A DNA stretch of 64,000 bases from Amycolatopsis aidingensis (GTDB lineage: Bacteria; Actinomycetota; Actinomycetes; Mycobacteriales; Pseudonocardiaceae), in NCBI RefSeq assembly GCF_018885265.1, contig NZ_CP076538.1, positions 1,090,001 through 1,154,000 of the forward strand. Reading direction: 5' to 3'. The stretch's first letter is position 1, and every line of letters begins with the position of its first letter. The translations under genes and the position numbers were made by a program. Positions 1 to 11,719 of the stretch are shown one piece after another. The notes beneath the pieces are model-generated. The model did not search any database, was not told the origin of the DNA, and saw only the letters and a program-made list of their open reading frames with translations.

Positions 1-2937
<2,937 letters not shown>

Positions 2938-3000
2938 CAAAGGTGTTACGCATCCGCTCTACGGTTCTGAAACACCACACTTGTGTGTGTTTCGGAGAGT

Positions 3001-3117
3001 TTCGGTGGTTATAGCGGTGGGGAAACGCCCGGTCCCATTCCGAACCCGGAAGCTAAGCCCACCAGCGCCGATGGTACTGCACTCGAAGGGGTGTGGGAGA
3101 GTAGGACACCGCCGAAC
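3001..3117 (+). rRNA. rrf: 5S ribosomal RNA
   Basis: About 117 nt following the 23S gene after a spacer of about 60 nt. It shows the canonical 5S core (GGTCCCATTCCGAACCCGG and GGTACTGCACTCG). The 5' TTCGGTGGTTATAGC and the 3' end ACACCGCCGAA form the closing helix I. Co-transcribed with the upstream rRNA genes. End points are accurate to one or two bases. Confidence 0.95.
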
Positions 3118-3126
3118 ATACTTCAG

Positions 3127-3173
3127 CCGGAGCCCCGGTCGAGGAGAAATCCTCCTGGGGCTCCGGTTTTTTT
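3127..3173 (+). terminator. Rho-independent terminator of the rRNA operon
   Basis: A perfect 10-bp stem, CCGGAGCCCC (3127-3136) pairing with GGGGCTCCGG (3157-3166), followed directly by seven T residues. It closes the rRNA operon and also lies at the 3' side of the convergent Lrp-family gene. Confidence 0.93.
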
Positions 3174-3198
3174 ATGCCCGAACCAGGCCGGTATCGGG

Positions 3199-3645
3199 TC
3201 AGGGCCGGCGGCGGGTGATCGTTCCCTGCCGCAGTGGCGAGGAGAACACCAGGGAGGTCGTGGTCTCCCCGTAGCGCTGGGCGCGTTCCACGAACTGCTC
3301 GAGCTCGCCGGTGGAGGAGCACACCACCCGCAGGATCCAGCACTCGTCGCCGGTGACATGGTCCGCGCTGACCACCTCGGGAAGCGGGATAATCGTCGCG
3401 CGGAACCGCGGACCGTCCAGACTGCGCACCCGGACCCGGACGATCGCCTCGATCGGCAGGCCGAGCTTGCCCCGGTCGATCTGGGCGGAGTATCCGGTGA
3501 TGACGCCCCGTTCCTCCAGCCTGCGCACCCGCTCGGTCACCGCGGGCGCGGACAGGGAAACCCGCTTGCCCAGCTCGGTGAACGTCATCCGGCCGTTCGC
3601 CTGCAACAGCTCCAGGAGCTTCCAGTCCACGTCGTCGAGGTCCAC
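3199..3645 (-). CDS. Lrp/AsnC family transcriptional regulator
   Basis: 148-aa protein with the two-domain Lrp layout. An N-terminal winged HTH is visible (LDDVDWKLLELLQANGR, then FTELGKRVSLSAPAVTERVRRLEERGVI), followed by an alpha/beta RAM ligand-binding domain that binds amino acids in this family. The GTG start at 3645 was chosen because it gives the normal family length of about 150 aa and the classic VDLDDVD opening; the in-frame extension further upstream does not look like protein. It is divergent from the rhodanese gene across a 105-bp gap, so it probably controls itself and that gene. The effector cannot be read from the sequence. Confidence 0.9.
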   Translation of the reverse strand: MDLDDVDWKLLELLQANGRMTFTELGKRVSLSAPAVTERVRRLEERGVITGYSAQIDRGKLGLPIEAIVRVRVRSLDGPRFRATIIPLPEVVSADHVTGDECWILRVVCSSTGELEQFVERAQRYGETTTSLVFSSPLRQGTITRRRP

Positions 3646-3750
3646 CTGCGGGCTCCCACATCGCGTCGTGCCGTGACATTCCAGGCTAGCGCGTCGAAAC
3701 ACCTGGATTGGCCCATGTTCGCCGAGATCGTGCCGATCCATGATCACTCC

Positions 3751-4212
3751 ATGGCTTCCACAACTTCCATGGCTTCCGCGCCCCGGCACTCCCGAGTACT
3801 GACCCATCCGGCCGCGGCACCGGCCACCGCCGCCGCGTTCTTCGCCGCCGAACTCGCTTTCGAGACCGATCCGGACGACCTGGCCCGCGACCTCGCGGAC
3901 GGCAACCAGCGCGGTTACCTGGTGGTGGAGACCCGGTCGCCGGAGGCTTTCGCGGCGGCCAGGATCCCCGGTGCGATCAACCTGCCCTACCGCGAGCTGA
4001 CCGCGGAGAACACTGCCCATCTTGACCGGAACACGGTCTACGTCTGCTACTGCGAAAGCTCCCAGTGCAACGCCGCCACCAAGGGGGCGTTGCGGCTGGC
4101 CGAGCTGGGTTTCCTGGTGAAGCGCCTGTCCGGCGGTATCACCGCCTGGCGGGCGGGTGGCTATCCGCTGGACGGCGACCCCGCGAAGGTCACCGCCTCC
4201 TGCGCCTGCTGA
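3751..4212 (+). CDS. rhodanese-like domain protein
   Basis: About 153 aa, a single rhodanese domain for sulfur transfer or persulfide handling. Visible are the ETRSPEAFAAARIPGAINLPY segment (split here as DxR-like ETRSPE and IPGAINLP), the active-site region VYVCYCESSQCNAA with the likely nucleophilic cysteine, and the closing GGITAWRAGGYPL motif. The active loop is Ser/Gln/Asn-rich rather than the usual Arg-rich form, so the substrate may be atypical. ATG at 3751 is preferred; ATG at 3715 or 3769 are alternatives. Divergent from the Lrp-type regulator, which is its likely controller. Confidence 0.82.
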   Translation: MASTTSMASAPRHSRVLTHPAAAPATAAAFFAAELAFETDPDDLARDLADGNQRGYLVVETRSPEAFAAARIPGAINLPYRELTAENTAHLDRNTVYVCYCESSQCNAATKGALRLAELGFLVKRLSGGITAWRAGGYPLDGDPAKVTASCAC

Positions 4213-4276
4213 CCCGCTGGGCAGCGGCGGCATGGTCGCGCCGGCGGACCGTGCGGAGGGTCGTACCCTGGCGGGT

Positions 4277-5029
4277 GTGAGCACCCCACGACTGCTGATC
4301 ATTCAGCCGGACCAGGACGACCCACCCGGCCCGCTGGGCGACTGGTTCTCCAGGGCCGGAGCCGAGCTGGACGTGCGCAGGCCGCCGGTGGACGAGCTGC
4401 CGGAGGGTCTGGAGGCATACCACGGCGTGGTGTGCCTCGGCGGCGAGATGGGCGCGGAGGACGACGCCGAGCATCCCTGGCTCGCCGAGATCCGCAGGCT
4501 GCTCGCCTTCGCCAGCGGCAACGGGCTGCCGACCCTCGGCATCTGCCTCGGCTCGCAGCTGCTGGCCGTCGCCTGCGGCGGCATCGTCGGCCGGGGCAAG
4601 AGCGGGCCTGAGGTCGGCCCGGCGCTGGTCTCCAAACGGGATGTGGCCTGGACCGACCCGTTGTTCGCCGAGCTCCCGCTGATGCAGGACGTGCTGCAGT
4701 TCCACCGGGACGTCATCGAACAACTGCCGCCCTCGGCCGAGCTGCTCGCCTCCGCCCCGCTGTACCCGAACCAGGCCTACCGCATCGGCCGCTGCACCTA
4801 CGGGATGCAGTTCCACATCGAGACCACGCCCGAGGTGGTCCGGCGCTGGCTGGCCGGGACCCCGGACGCGGCCGAGTACGCTCCGGCGGACGCGTTCGAG
4901 ACCGAGCGGCTGGAGCGGCTGCACGCCGACCTCGCCGACACCTGGGCCCCCTTCGCCCGGCGGTTCGTCCAGCTGGCCGAGGGAACGCTGGAGCCTGCCG
5001 GGCACCGGCACCCGCTGCCACTGGCCTGA
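4277..5029 (+). CDS. type 1 glutamine amidotransferase (class I GATase-like)
   Basis: 250 aa. A class I GATase fold with nucleophile elbow GICLGSQLLA (Cys at about residue 92) and the catalytic His-Glu pair in MQFHIETTPE. The early VVCLGGEMGAEDD matches stand-alone GATases of the GuaA-like/YfeJ class rather than a subunit of a named synthase. GTG at 4277 gives VSTPRLLII, a natural first beta strand. It lies 43 bp upstream of glnE on the same strand, so it may be co-transcribed and linked to glutamine metabolism; the acceptor substrate is unknown. Confidence 0.85.
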   Translation: MSTPRLLIIQPDQDDPPGPLGDWFSRAGAELDVRRPPVDELPEGLEAYHGVVCLGGEMGAEDDAEHPWLAEIRRLLAFASGNGLPTLGICLGSQLLAVACGGIVGRGKSGPEVGPALVSKRDVAWTDPLFAELPLMQDVLQFHRDVIEQLPPSAELLASAPLYPNQAYRIGRCTYGMQFHIETTPEVVRRWLAGTPDAAEYAPADAFETERLERLHADLADTWAPFARRFVQLAEGTLEPAGHRHPLPLA

Positions 5030-5072
5030 ACCGGACCCGGCTGCCCGGATCCGCGCGGCCCGAGAACCCATA

Positions 5073-8054
5073 GTGAGTGCGATGGCAGACCGAGCACGGC
5101 AGACCGCGTCCACCGCGCGTTTCGGCTTCACCGATGACCGGGCGGCCGAGGAGCTGCGGGCCGCGGGCTGGTGGGACGCGGCCGGGCCGGTCGCCGGTAC
5201 CGAGCCACTGCTCACCGCCCTTTCCCGCACGCCGGACCCGGATCTCGCCCTGCGCGGCCTGGAACGCCTGCGGGAAGCCGATCCGGATGCCTGGCCGGAG
5301 CTGGACGAGGCCTTGCGCGGTAACGCCCGCCTGCGCGGCCAGCTGCTGGCCGTGCTCGGCTCGTCAAGCGCGCTGGCCGACTTCCTGGTCAGCGAGCCGG
5401 ACCAGTGGCGAAGGCTCGCCGGGCCGGGCCCCACGCCGCCCACCGGGTACGTCGCCGTGCTGCTGGCGGCCGTGCGGGCCGAGGAGGGCACGCTCACCCA
5501 GGCCGAAGCCCAGCAGGCGCTGCGAGTGGCCTACCGCGGCCTGCTGACCGAGATCGCCGCCGCCGACCTCGGGCACCTGGTCGAGGATGAGCTCCCCGAG
5601 CTGCCGTACGCCGAGGTCACCGGCAGGCTCACCGCGCTCGCCGAGGCCGCGCTCGCCGCCGGGCTCGCCGTCGCCGAGCAGGAGGTCGGCAGCGCGGGGG
5701 ACGCCGCGCTCGCGGTGATCGCGATGGGCAAGTGCGGCGGGCGGGAGCTGAACTATGTCAGCGATGTGGACGTCATCTTCGTCGGCGACGGCGACCAGCG
5801 GGTCGCCACCCGGCTGGCGAGCACCATGCTGCGCGTGGTCGGCAAGTCCTGTTTCGAGGTGGATGCCGCGCTACGGCCCGAGGGCAAGGCAGGCGCGCTG
5901 GTGCGCACCCTGGAAGGGCACGAGACGTACTACAAGAAATGGGCTCGTACCTGGGAGTTCCAGGCGCTGCTCAAGGCCCGCCCAGTGGCCGGGGACCACG
6001 CCCTTGGCGGGCGGTATGTCGAGCTGGTGGCGCCGATGGTCTGGGCGGCGGCCGAGCGGGAGAACTTCGTGGCCGACGTGCAGCGGATGCGGCGCAGGGT
6101 GGAGCGCCATGTGCCGGCCGAGATCGTCGACCGTGAACTGAAGCTTGGCCGGGGCGGGCTGCGCGATGTGGAGTTCGCCGTGCAACTGCTGCAACTGGTG
6201 CACGGGCGCGCCGACCCGGAGCTGCGTTCGCCGTCCACCATGGAGGCGCTGGACGCCCTCGGCACCGGTGGTTACGTCGGCCGCGCCGACGCCGCCGAGC
6301 TCGAGGAGTCCTACGAGTTCCTGCGCACGGTCGAACATCGGCTACAGCTGCGCAGGCTGCGCCGCACCCACCTGTTCCCTGACGACTCCGAGACCGGCGA
6401 GCTGCGCAGGCTGGCCAGGGCCTGCGGGGTGCGCTCGGCGCGTGGCAAGCCTGCGGGCGAGGTGCTGCTCGCCGAGTTCCGCAGGCACGCCCAGCGTATC
6501 CGGAAGCTGCACGAGAAGCTGTTCTACCGTCCGCTGCTGGAGTCGGTGGCGAAGGTGCCGACCGAGGCGTTGCGGCTGACCACCAAGCAGGCCGCCAGCA
6601 GGCTGTCCGCGCTAGGCTACGCCGCCCCGGACGGTGCGCTGCAGCACATCGGTGCCCTCACCGCCGGGGTCTCCAGGCGAGCCGCGATTCAGCAGGCTCT
6701 GCTGCCGGTTCTGCTCGACCTGCTGGCCGACACCCCGGACCCGGATGGCGGGCTGCTGGCGTACCGGAGGGTGTCCGAGGCACTGGCCGAGACCCCCTGG
6801 TACCTGCGGGTGCTGCGGGACACCTCCGCCGTGGTGGAACGGCTGGCCGTGCTGCTTGGCACCTCCCGCCTGGTCCCGGACCTGCTGGTGCGCGCGCCCG
6901 AGGTGCTGCAACTGCTCGGCGACCCGGAGAAGCTCGCGCACCGCTCCACCGACGACGTCGCCCGTTCGCTGCGGGCTGCGGCCCGCAGGCAGCCAGGGCT
7001 CGGCGCGGCCGTGCGCACCGCGCGTTCCCTGCGCAGGCACGAGATGCTGCGGGTGGCCTGCGCCGACCTGCTCGGCCTGCTCGAGGTCCCGGATGTGTGC
7101 GCCGCGCTGTCCTCGGTGTGGAGTGCGGTGCTGCAAAGCGCACTCGCCGCCGCGATCCGCAAGCGCGTGGCCGAGGTCGGCGCCGAGCCCGCGCGGATCG
7201 CCGTGATCGGGATGGGCAGGCTGGGCGGCGCCGAGCTCAGCTACACCTCGGACGCCGACGTGCTGTTCGTCTGCGAGCCGCTCGGCGAGGTGACCGACGC
7301 GGAGGCGGTGCGGTTCGCCTCCTCGGTCGCCGAGACGGTGCGGCAGGCGCTGGGCGCGCCGAGCCAGGACCCGGCCCTGCAGGTGGATGCCGACCTGCGG
7401 CCGGAAGGGCGTAACGGGCCGCTGGTGCGCACCCTGGACTCCTACGGTGCCTACTACACCCGCTGGGCCGAGGTGTGGGAGGCGCAGGCGCTGCTGCGGG
7501 CCCGGTTCGTGGCGGGGGACGCGGGGCTCGGGGAGCGGTTCACCGAGCTGATCGACCCCATCCGCTACCCGGCGGGCGGGCTGGACGCCGCGCAGGTACG
7601 CGAGGTGCGCCGGATCAAGGCACGGGTGGACACCGAGCGCATGCCCAAGGGCGCCGACCGGACCACCCACACCAAGCTGGGCCGGGGCGGGCTGGCCGAT
7701 GTGGAGTGGACCGCCCAGCTGTGGCAGCTGCGGCACGCACACGAGGTTCCCGAGCTGCGCACCACCTCCACCCCCGAGGCGCTGCGCGCCCTGGAACGGG
7801 CCGGGCTCGCCGAGGCGGCGGATACGGACTCGCTGATCGAGGCCTGGACGCTCGCGACGAAGGCACGGAACGCGGCGATGCTGGTCCGCGGTAAGGCCGT
7901 GGACCAGCTGCCCTCCTCTGGGCGGGAACTCACCGCGGTGGCGAGTGTCTTCGGTTACTCGGTGGAGGACGACCCCGGCGAGTTCGTCGACTACTACCGC
8001 CGCACCACCCGCCGGGCACATGCCGTGGTCGAACGGCTCTTCTTCGAGGGCTGA
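5073..8054 (+). CDS. glnE: bifunctional glutamine synthetase adenylyltransferase/deadenylase GlnE
   Basis: 993 aa, the usual size for actinobacterial GlnE. It adds or removes AMP on a tyrosine of glutamine synthetase. Two nucleotidyltransferase domains are evident, each with the G-G-ELxYxSDxDxxF signature: AMGKCGGRELNYVSDVDVIF near residue 215 (adenylyl-removing half) and GMGRLGGAELSYTSDADVLF near residue 711 (adenylylating half). Each is followed by the conserved LGRGGLxDVE motif. GTG at 5073 is used; ATG at 5082 is an alternative. The target enzyme, glnA, is encoded 0.7 kb downstream with its modifiable Tyr intact. Confidence 0.97.
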   Translation: MSAMADRARQTASTARFGFTDDRAAEELRAAGWWDAAGPVAGTEPLLTALSRTPDPDLALRGLERLREADPDAWPELDEALRGNARLRGQLLAVLGSSSALADFLVSEPDQWRRLAGPGPTPPTGYVAVLLAAVRAEEGTLTQAEAQQALRVAYRGLLTEIAAADLGHLVEDELPELPYAEVTGRLTALAEAALAAGLAVAEQEVGSAGDAALAVIAMGKCGGRELNYVSDVDVIFVGDGDQRVATRLASTMLRVVGKSCFEVDAALRPEGKAGALVRTLEGHETYYKKWARTWEFQALLKARPVAGDHALGGRYVELVAPMVWAAAERENFVADVQRMRRRVERHVPAEIVDRELKLGRGGLRDVEFAVQLLQLVHGRADPELRSPSTMEALDALGTGGYVGRADAAELEESYEFLRTVEHRLQLRRLRRTHLFPDDSETGELRRLARACGVRSARGKPAGEVLLAEFRRHAQRIRKLHEKLFYRPLLESVAKVPTEALRLTTKQAASRLSALGYAAPDGALQHIGALTAGVSRRAAIQQALLPVLLDLLADTPDPDGGLLAYRRVSEALAETPWYLRVLRDTSAVVERLAVLLGTSRLVPDLLVRAPEVLQLLGDPEKLAHRSTDDVARSLRAAARRQPGLGAAVRTARSLRRHEMLRVACADLLGLLEVPDVCAALSSVWSAVLQSALAAAIRKRVAEVGAEPARIAVIGMGRLGGAELSYTSDADVLFVCEPLGEVTDAEAVRFASSVAETVRQALGAPSQDPALQVDADLRPEGRNGPLVRTLDSYGAYYTRWAEVWEAQALLRARFVAGDAGLGERFTELIDPIRYPAGGLDAAQVREVRRIKARVDTERMPKGADRTTHTKLGRGGLADVEWTAQLWQLRHAHEVPELRTTSTPEALRALERAGLAEAADTDSLIEAWTLATKARNAAMLVRGKAVDQLPSSGRELTAVASVFGYSVEDDPGEFVDYYRRTTRRAHAVVERLFFEG

Positions 8055-8063
8055 GGCCAGGGC

Positions 8064-8549
8064 TCAGCGCAGCCGGACCACCACGGTTCCGGTCAGCCGA
8101 TCGTGCCAACCACGCGCGTCCACATTGCGCACCGCGGCCGGGATGATCAGGAAGGTGAGCGCGGCGCGCACCAGCGCGCGCCACAGGCCGACGAAGGTGG
8201 CCCCGTCCAGCCTGCCGACCCGGATACCGCAGACCGCCATGCCAGGGGTGAACCCGAACAGGGCCACCGGGGTGCAGGTCAGCACCGCCCACATCCCGAC
8301 GGCGAGCAGGTTGAAGTCCTGCATGACGGCCGGGTCGTCCAGTACGGGCCGCCGGAACAGGGCGGTGATCAGCGAGGCGAGGACCAGGTCGAGCAGCAGC
8401 GCGAGCAGGCGACGGCCGCCGCCCGCGGCGGAGCCCACCCCGTCCTCGGGCAGGCCGAGGTGCTCGCCCGGCCAGCGCGGCGGCTCGGTGTCGCTCGCCT
8501 GGCGGGCGCCGGCCGGTGCGGAGAGCCACTCTCCGGTCCATCTCGCCAC
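8064..8549 (-). CDS. RDD family membrane protein
   Basis: 161 aa. A hydrophilic N-terminus of about 45 residues (WTGEWLSAP) precedes three hydrophobic helices (RRLLALLLDLVLASLITALF; LLAVGMWAVLTCTPVALFGF; ALVRAALTFLIIPA) with the RDD-like GMAVCGIRVGRLDG and WHDRLTGTVVV tail. The function of RDD proteins is poorly defined. The GTG start at 8549 gives the natural beginning. It converges on glnE with a 9-bp gap and is divergent from glnA; an RDD gene beside glnA1 is, as I recall, also present in mycobacteria. Confidence 0.85.
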   Translation of the reverse strand: MARWTGEWLSAPAGARQASDTEPPRWPGEHLGLPEDGVGSAAGGGRRLLALLLDLVLASLITALFRRPVLDDPAVMQDFNLLAVGMWAVLTCTPVALFGFTPGMAVCGIRVGRLDGATFVGLWRALVRAALTFLIIPAAVRNVDARGWHDRLTGTVVVRLR

Positions 8550-8617
8550 CCATCCAGGGTATGCCGCTGGCGTTCGGGCTGTCCGCCCTGGTCGACTATC
8601 CGGTATCCGCCTATCCG

Positions 8618-8655
8618 TTAACACCGGCGAAACACTCGGGTGACGGTCGGGCAAC
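8618..8655 (+). promoter_or_regulatory. GlnR-type box upstream of glnA
   Basis: Four 5-mers separated by exactly 6 bp each: TTAAC (8618), GAAAC (8629), GTGAC (8640), GCAAC (8651). This matches the known actinobacterial GlnR consensus GTnAC-n6-GAAAC-n6-GTnAC-n6-GAAAC with two mismatches. It lies 103 bp upstream of the glnA start. GlnR is the global nitrogen regulator in Streptomyces and Amycolatopsis, so nitrogen-dependent control of glnA is expected. Confidence 0.8.
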
Positions 8656-8757
8656 ACCGCGCTCTTAGCGTGAACCAAAGAGACTAACGCGCGATCCGGC
8701 ATCGAGGTTGGCCGGCTACTCGCCGACCAACTCGCCGAGCTGAAGGAGTTACCGAGG

Positions 8758-10182
8758 GTGTCCACTACTCCAGACGATATCCAGCGTCTCATCGCGGATG
8801 AGGACGTGCAATTCGTCGACGTCAGGTTCTGTGACCTTCCGGGCGTCATGCAGCACTTCACCGTCCCTGCGAAGGCCTTCGACAACGACGCCTTCGACGA
8901 GGGGCTGGCCTTCGACGGTTCGTCGGTGCGGGGCTTCCAGTCCATCCACGAATCGGACATGCTGCTGCTGCCGGACGCCGAGACCGCGCGGATCGACCCG
9001 TTCCGCAAGCAGAAGACACTGTCGCTGAACTTCTTCGTGCACGACCCGTTCACCCGCGAGCCCTACAGCAGGGACCCGCGCAACATCGCGCGCAAGGCCG
9101 AGCAGTACATCACCGAGTCCGGTATCGCCGACACGGCGTTCTTCGGGCCGGAGGCGGAGTTCTACATCTTCGACTCGGTGCGGTTCGACTCCGCGGAGAA
9201 CGGCTCCTTCCACGAGATCGACTCGGTCGAGGGCTGGTGGAACACCGGCACCGACGAGGAGGGCGGCAACCGCGGCTACAAGACCAAGTACAAGGGCGGC
9301 TACTTCCCGGTGCCTCCGGTTGACCACTTCGCCGACCTGCGTGACGAGATCGTGCAGAAGCTGACCGGCTCCGGCTTCAGCATCGAGCGGGCGCACCACG
9401 AGGTGGGCACCGCTGGCCAGGCGGAGATCAACTACAAGTTCAACACCCTGCTGCACGCCGCGGACGACCTGCAGCTGTTCAAGTACATCGTGAAGAACAC
9501 GGCGTGGGAGGCAGGCAAGACGGCCACGTTCATGCCCAAGCCGCTGTTCGGAGACAACGGCTCCGGGATGCACTGCCACCAGTCGCTGTGGAAGGACGGT
9601 GCGCCGCTGTTCCACGACGAGTCCGGCTACGCGGGGCTGTCCGACACCGCGCGGCACTACATCGGCGGTCTGCTCAAGCACGCCCCGAGCCTGCTCGCCT
9701 TCACCAACCCGACGGTGAACTCCTACCACCGGCTCGTGCCCGGGTTCGAGGCTCCGGTCAGCCTGGTGTACTCGCAGCGCAACCGCTCGGCCTGCGTGCG
9801 GATCCCGATCACCGGCAACAACCCGAAGGCCAAGCGCGCCGAGTTCCGCTGCCCGGACTCCTCGGGTAACCCGTACCTCGCCTTCGCCGCGATGACCATG
9901 GCCGGCCTGGACGGCATCAAGAACAAGATCGAGCCGCCGGACCCGATCGACAAGGACCTCTACGAGCTGCCGCCGGAGGAGGCCAAGGACGTCAAGCTGG
10001 TGCCGGGCGACCTCGGCTCCGTGCTGGACAGCCTGGAGGCCGACCACGAGTTCCTGCTCGAGGGCGGGGTGTTCACGCCCGACGTGATCGAGACCTGGAT
10101 CGCCTTCAAGCGGGAGAACGAGATCGACCCGCTGCGGCTGCGCCCGCACCCCTACGAGTTCGCGCTCTACTACGACGTGTGA
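8758..10182 (+). CDS. glnA: glutamine synthetase, type I (GlnA1-like)
   Basis: 474 aa. Makes glutamine from glutamate, ammonia and ATP as a cytosolic dodecamer. Clear motifs are [11 protein letters not shown] (residues 50-60, the Asp-50-type loop), [41 protein letters not shown] and the adenylylation loop [14 protein letters not shown]. Tyr402 is the expected AMP-acceptor, marking the GSI-beta class that GlnE modifies. The GTG start at 8758 has an AAGGAG ribosome site 9-10 nt upstream. Preceded by a GlnR-type box, so control is both transcriptional (GlnR) and post-translational (GlnE). A hairpin terminator follows. Confidence 0.97.
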   Translation: MSTTPDDIQRLIADEDVQFVDVRFCDLPGVMQHFTVPAKAFDNDAFDEGLAFDGSSVRGFQSIHESDMLLLPDAETARIDPFRKQKTLSLNFFVHDPFTREPYSRDPRNIARKAEQYITESGIADTAFFGPEAEFYIFDSVRFDSAENGSFHEIDSVEGWWNTGTDEEGGNRGYKTKYKGGYFPVPPVDHFADLRDEIVQKLTGSGFSIERAHHEVGTAGQAEINYKFNTLLHAADDLQLFKYIVKNTAWEAGKTATFMPKPLFGDNGSGMHCHQSLWKDGAPLFHDESGYAGLSDTARHYIGGLLKHAPSLLAFTNPTVNSYHRLVPGFEAPVSLVYSQRNRSACVRIPITGNNPKAKRAEFRCPDSSGNPYLAFAAMTMAGLDGIKNKIEPPDPIDKDLYELPPEEAKDVKLVPGDLGSVLDSLEADHEFLLEGGVFTPDVIETWIAFKRENEIDPLRLRPHPYEFALYYDV

Positions 10183-10209
10183 TCCGATATCGGTCCTGAC
10201 CTGGCAGTT

Positions 10210-10251
10210 AACGGCCGGTTCCGCCACTCGCGCGGGACCGGCCGTTCCTTT
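10210..10251 (+). terminator. terminator after glnA
   Basis: Stem AACGGCCGG (10210-10218) pairs with CCGGCCGTT (10238-10246), with flanking bases extending it apart from one bulged T, followed by CCTTT. It sits 28 bp past the glnA stop. Confidence 0.7.
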
Positions 10252-10371
10252 GCGATGCGTGGCAATTACCCGGTCGGATGACCCCCACCGACCATATGCG
10301 GCACGTTCGGAGAAAAACACCGCCGCGAATTGATCTTACTATCCTTGCAGCGCCTTGATGAGGAGCGGCAC

Positions 10372-11718
10372 ATGGATGGACGACTACCCGCGCAAGAGGC
10401 TTGGTCCGGCGAAGAACCCGCGGACGCCGATGTGTCCCTGGGATCCTTTGCGAAACGAACTGCCCATCTGGGACACGATCGCCCGCTGCGCGCGCCTTCG
10501 CCGCTCTCCTCGGTGACAGTGGACGTCGCCATCCCGGTCTTCAACGAGGAGCGGGCGTTACCTGGTTGCGTCGCGGTGCTGCACGACTTTCTCACCCGAT
10601 GGTTGCCGTTCGAATGGGTCATCACCATTGTGGACAACGCCAGCATCGACGGCACGCGCCTGGTCGCGAAGAGGCTTGCCAGACAGTGGTCCGGGGTCCG
10701 CGTCATTTGCCTGGAGCAACAGGGCAAGGGGAACGCGGTGCGGGCCGCATGGTCGGACAGCCAGGCGGCGGTGGTCGCCTATATGGATGTCGACCTGTCC
10801 ACCGGCTTGGACGCGCTGGTTCCGTTGGTGTCCTCCCTGGCCGCAGGCCATTCGGATATCGCCATCGGCTCGCGGCTGGCCCCGGGGGCGCGCACGGTTC
10901 GTGGCGCCAAGCGCGAGCTGATCTCCCGCGGCTACAACGCGCTCCTCCGGCTGACCCACGGAGCCCGGTTCCGGGACGCGCAATGTGGGTTCAAGGCTGC
11001 CCGCGCCGAGGTGATCCGGCCGCTGCTGCACCGGGTCGAGGACGACACCTGGTTCTTCGACACTGAACTGCTCCTGCTGGCCGAGCACAACGGCCTGCGT
11101 GTGTTCGAGGTTCCGGTGGACTGGGTGGAGGACGTGGACAGCAGGGTCCACGTCACCGGCACGGCCGCGACGAATGTGCGCGGCCTGGTCCGGGTCGCGC
11201 GGGCCAGGCTGTCCGGGGCCGCGGATGTCGCCGGACTGCCGCCGCGGCCCGAGCTCAGGCCGACCCATCCTGACGGCGTCCCGGCGGCTCGGGACACCTC
11301 GCGCCTGCGCCACCTGATGTTGTTCTGTGTGGTCGGACTCGTGGCCACGGTGCTGACGCTGACCCTGTACACCGTCTTCCGAACCTGGTGGCCGCCGCTG
11401 GTCGCGAACCTGCTCGCGGTGACCCTGAGCACCCTGTTCAACACGGAGGCCAACCGGCGGCTCACCTTCCGCGACCGGTCCCGGCCCCTGGCGCTGGTGC
11501 ACGCGCAGGCCTTCGTGGTGTTCGGCCTGTACTGCGGGTTCACCTCCGGCGCGCTGCTCGTGTTGCATGCCGTGGCCGACCGCCCACCCAGGTGGGCCGA
11601 ACTCGTCGTGCTGCTTGCCGCGTCCGCTGTCGGTACCCTCGGGCGATTTGTCCTGCTGACCACCTGGGTCTTCCCGGCCCGGCCACGCCTCATCGCCCAG
11701 CAACGCAAGGAACGTTGA
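10372..11718 (+). CDS. GT2 glycosyltransferase fused to GtrA-like membrane domain
   Basis: 448 aa. Residues about 55-260 are a DPM1-like GT2 domain (VAIPVFNEERALP, VDNASIDGT, EQQGKGNAVRAAW, acidic motif YMDVDLS, later QCGFKAAR). The region from about residue 315 is a four-helix GtrA domain (MLFCVVGLVATVLTLTLY through GTLGRFVLLTTWVF). Such fusions are thought to make and flip polyprenyl-phosphate sugars. ATG at 10372 is chosen for its AGGAG 8 nt upstream; the in-frame extension to 10330 lacks support. It is followed after 1 bp by a GT87-type transferase, so the two probably act in one extracytoplasmic glycosylation route. Confidence 0.85.
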   Translation: MDGRLPAQEAWSGEEPADADVSLGSFAKRTAHLGHDRPLRAPSPLSSVTVDVAIPVFNEERALPGCVAVLHDFLTRWLPFEWVITIVDNASIDGTRLVAKRLARQWSGVRVICLEQQGKGNAVRAAWSDSQAAVVAYMDVDLSTGLDALVPLVSSLAAGHSDIAIGSRLAPGARTVRGAKRELISRGYNALLRLTHGARFRDAQCGFKAARAEVIRPLLHRVEDDTWFFDTELLLLAEHNGLRVFEVPVDWVEDVDSRVHVTGTAATNVRGLVRVARARLSGAADVAGLPPRPELRPTHPDGVPAARDTSRLRHLMLFCVVGLVATVLTLTLYTVFRTWWPPLVANLLAVTLSTLFNTEANRRLTFRDRSRPLALVHAQAFVVFGLYCGFTSGALLVLHAVADRPPRWAELVVLLAASAVGTLGRFVLLTTWVFPARPRLIAQQRKER

Positions 11719-11719
11719 C

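Noticed and set aside
2983..4212. A single 409-codon frame joining the 5S gene to the rhodanese.
   Set aside because: The first 250 codons are rRNA and antisense of the Lrp gene; the natural start is at 3751.
8749..10320. A 523-codon minus-strand frame over glnA.
   Set aside because: Antisense of glutamine synthetase.
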